This document shows, in pieces, positions 13,509 through 15,029 of a stretch of DNA of 15,029 nucleotides. The translations under genes and the position numbers were made by a program. The notes beneath the pieces were generated by a model. That model made no database searches, was not told where the DNA came from, and was given only the letters and a program-made list of their open reading frames with translations. The stretch comes from CAYXOX01 sp964466745 (GTDB lineage: Bacteria > Pseudomonadota > Alphaproteobacteria > Rhodobacterales > Rhodobacteraceae): positions 1 to 15,029 of the forward strand of contig CAYXOX010000065.1 of assembly GCA_964466745.1 (NCBI GenBank). Reading direction: 5' to 3'. Within the stretch, counting starts at the first letter, position 1; each line of letters starts with the position of its first letter.

Positions 13509-13550
13509 TCCCGGACCGAAAGCGAAAGTCGGGCAGGAGCGGCGAGACCC

Positions 13551-14813
13551 TTGAATATCCTGATCCTCGGAGGCGGCGGCCGCGAGCACGCGCTCGCCTG
13601 GGCCGTGCTGCGCAACCCGCGCTGCGACCGGCTCATCGTGGCGCCGGGCAATGCCGGGATCGCCCGGATCGCGGAATGCGCGCGGATCGACATGTGCGAC
13701 GGTTCGGCCGTCGTCGGGCTGGTGGAGGCCGAGAACGTGGATTTCGTGATCGTCGGCCCCGAGGCGCCGCTGGCCGCCGGCGTGGCCGATCGGCTGCGCG
13801 ACGCGGGCGTCGCCGTCCTCGGCCCCTCGGCGGCGGCGGCCCGCCTCGAAGCCTCCAAGAGCTTCGCCAAGGAGGTCTGCGCGGCCTGCGACGCGCCCAC
13901 CGCCCGCGCCGCGACGTTCGACAGCGCGGCGGCGGCGCTTGCGCATCTCGAGGCGGAGGGAGCTCCGATCGTGGTCAAGGCCGACGGGCTGGCCGCAGGC
14001 AAGGGGGTGACGGTGGCGGAGACGGAGGCAGAGGCGCGCGCTGCCATCGAAGCCATCTTCGCGGATGGCGGCCCCGCTTTGGCCGTGCTCGAGGAGAAGA
14101 TGACGGGTGAGGAGGCCTCGCTCTTCGTGCTCTGCGACGGCCAGACGGCGCTGGCCATCGGCACCGCCCAGGACCACAAGCGCATCGGCGAGGGCGACAC
14201 CGGGCCGAACACGGGCGGCATGGGTGCCTATTCGCCGGCGCCGGTGCTGACCCCCGAGATCGAGCGGCGTGCCATGGAAGAGATCGTGCGCCCGACCCTG
14301 GCGGAGATGGCGCGCCGCGACACGCCGTTCCGCGGCATCCTCTACGCCGGCCTGATGATCGAGAACGGCGCGCCGAGACTGGTGGAATACAACGTCCGCC
14401 TTGGCGACCCCGAGGCGCAGGCGCTCATGCTTCGGCTGGGCGGCCAGGTGCTCGACCTGATGCTGGCCTGTGCCGAGGGCCGGCTGGCCGGAGAGCGGGT
14501 GGAATGGGCCGACGATCACGCGATCTGCGTGGTGATGGCCGCCCGCGGCTACCCGGGCGAATACGCCTCCGGCGAGGTGATCGGAGGGCTCGACGCGCTG
14601 CCCGAGACGAGCCGCGAGATCGTCTTTCATGCGGGCACCGCCGAGCGCGACGGCCAGATCGTCTCCGCCGGGGGAAGGGTGCTCGGGCCGACTGCGCGCG
14701 GTGCGACGCTCGCCGAGGCGCGCGAGCGGGCCTACGCGCTGGTGGACGGGATAGACTGGCCCGGCGGCGTTTTGAGGCGCGACATCGGTTGGCGGGCGCT
14801 CGGCGGCAGCTGA
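13551..14813 (+). CDS. purD: Phosphoribosylamine-glycine ligase (GAR synthetase)
   Basis: A 420-residue cytosolic ATP-grasp enzyme that joins 5-phosphoribosylamine and glycine using ATP, the second step of de novo purine synthesis. The N-domain has MNILILGGGGREHALAWAV and VIVGPEAPLAAGV. The ATP-grasp core has GPSAAAARLEASKSFAKEVC, IVVKADGLAAGKGVTV, then TGPNTGGMGAYSPAP (about 217-231) and VEYNVRLGDPEAQ with the Mg-binding Glu and Asn. In that last motif Leu and Ala stand where Phe and Thr/Cys are usual; these are mild changes and the key acids are kept. Length is normal for the family. The start is TTG at 13551, fixed by the canonical N-terminus; AGGAG lies 11 bases upstream. A candidate promoter lies at 13480-13508. 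It diverges from xseA and is followed by ftsY after 82 bases. Confidence 0.96.
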   Translation: MNILILGGGGREHALAWAVLRNPRCDRLIVAPGNAGIARIAECARIDMCDGSAVVGLVEAENVDFVIVGPEAPLAAGVADRLRDAGVAVLGPSAAAARLEASKSFAKEVCAACDAPTARAATFDSAAAALAHLEAEGAPIVVKADGLAAGKGVTVAETEAEARAAIEAIFADGGPALAVLEEKMTGEEASLFVLCDGQTALAIGTAQDHKRIGEGDTGPNTGGMGAYSPAPVLTPEIERRAMEEIVRPTLAEMARRDTPFRGILYAGLMIENGAPRLVEYNVRLGDPEAQALMLRLGGQVLDLMLACAEGRLAGERVEWADDHAICVVMAARGYPGEYASGEVIGGLDALPETSREIVFHAGTAERDGQIVSAGGRVLGPTARGATLAEARERAYALVDGIDWPGGVLRRDIGWRALGGS

Positions 14814-14824
14814 AACGCAGGCGG

Positions 14825-14840
14825 CCGCCCTGCCGGGCGG
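14825..14840 (+). terminator. Hairpin after purD
   Basis: CCGCCC (14825-14830) and GGGCGG (14835-14840) form a perfect 6-bp stem with a TGCC loop, 11 bases after the purD stop. It is followed by GGGCTTTCCCC, with only three T's, so termination is plausible but may be partial. If weak, ftsY could be read through from purD. Confidence 0.45.
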
Positions 14841-14885
14841 GGGCTTTCCCCGGGCGCCACGGCGCATTAGGTGAAACGGGCACGC

Positions 14886-14891
14886 AGGAGG
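14886..14891 (+). promoter_or_regulatory. Ribosome binding site AGGAGG of ftsY
   Basis: A full AGGAGG lies 4 bases before ATG 14896. The spacing is short but workable, and it supports this start. Confidence 0.65.
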
Positions 14892-14895
14892 CCAG

Positions 14896-15029
14896 ATGTC
14901 GTTCTTCAAGAAGCTCAAGGACAGGATGTTCAAGTCCTCCTCGAAGCTCGAGGAGGGGCTCGAGGCGATCGTGGAGGAGGGCGGCAGCGCGGATGCGGCC
15001 GCCTCCGAGGCATCCTCAGCGCCCGCGCC
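14896..15029 (+). CDS. ftsY: Signal recognition particle receptor FtsY, N-terminal fragment
   Basis: Only the first 44 codons are inside the window; the frame is open at the right edge. The N-terminus MSFFKKLKDRMFKSSSKLEE, followed by GLEAIVEEGG, matches what I know of Rhodobacteraceae FtsY: a basic amphipathic start (membrane-binding), then an N-domain helix leading into an acidic, Ala/Ser-rich stretch. FtsY is the GTPase receptor that docks the signal recognition particle and nascent membrane proteins at the inner membrane. The NG GTPase domain lies outside the window, so the call rests on the N-terminus alone. It is preceded by a strong AGGAGG. Confidence 0.8.
   Translation, partial: MSFFKKLKDRMFKSSSKLEEGLEAIVEEGGSADAAASEASSAPA

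Noticed and set aside
11503..13554. A 683-codon plus-strand frame across xseA
   Set aside because: It is antisense to xseA, which has complete family motifs; the antisense product is low-complexity and has no recognisable domain.
13242..14933. A 563-codon minus-strand frame across purD
   Set aside because: It is antisense to a canonical PurD, and the translation shows no domain.

Overview
The window looks like chromosomal DNA from an alphaproteobacterium of the Rhodobacteraceae (Roseobacter/Rhodobacter group). The evidence is very high GC, the NDUFA12-type complex I accessory gene next to mlaD and a DUF2155 gene, the divergent xseA/purD pair followed by ftsY, and an intergenic motif at 9783-9804 that I associate from memory with this family. 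No tRNA, rRNA, CRISPR array, intact insertion sequence or phage gene is visible.

Layout. 1-885 (+) is the 3' end of a secreted RTX-type calcium-binding protein. It converges on a small YfiM-like lipoprotein gene (941-1288, -), with a UUCG-loop hairpin between them. From 9672 down to 1565 runs a block of six minus-strand genes that forms a glycan-assembly locus. In transcription order these are: a DADEF glycosyltransferase (GT); a two-domain GT with a degenerate N-terminal copy fused to an intact DVDEY copy; a DxD GT whose C-terminus carries an IS3-transposase-like helix-turn-helix; an alpha/beta-hydrolase-like protein with an intact GASMGG elbow; a DVDEF GT joined to it by an ATGA overlap; and a second hydrolase-like paralogue that has lost both candidate catalytic residues. 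9673-10273 is about 600 bases without a convincing gene. The plus strand then carries housekeeping genes: the NDUFA12 gene, mlaD and a DUF2155 gene. xseA (-) converges on these. xseA and purD (+) diverge from a shared upstream region, and ftsY begins at the right edge.

How they fit together. The GT block probably builds or decorates an extracellular or cell-surface glycan, and the hydrolase-like pair may modify it, for example by acyl transfer or removal. This is inferred from folds and gene order; donors, acceptors and product cannot be read from the sequence. MlaD and the DUF2155 protein are envelope proteins translated from overlapping genes. NDUFA12 belongs to respiratory complex I, XseA to DNA repair, PurD to purine synthesis and FtsY to membrane-protein targeting.

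The strongest candidates for something undescribed are the GT with the transposon-type DNA-binding tail (4965-6011), the hydrolase/pseudo-hydrolase pair arranged around a GT, and the pseudo-GT/GT fusion.
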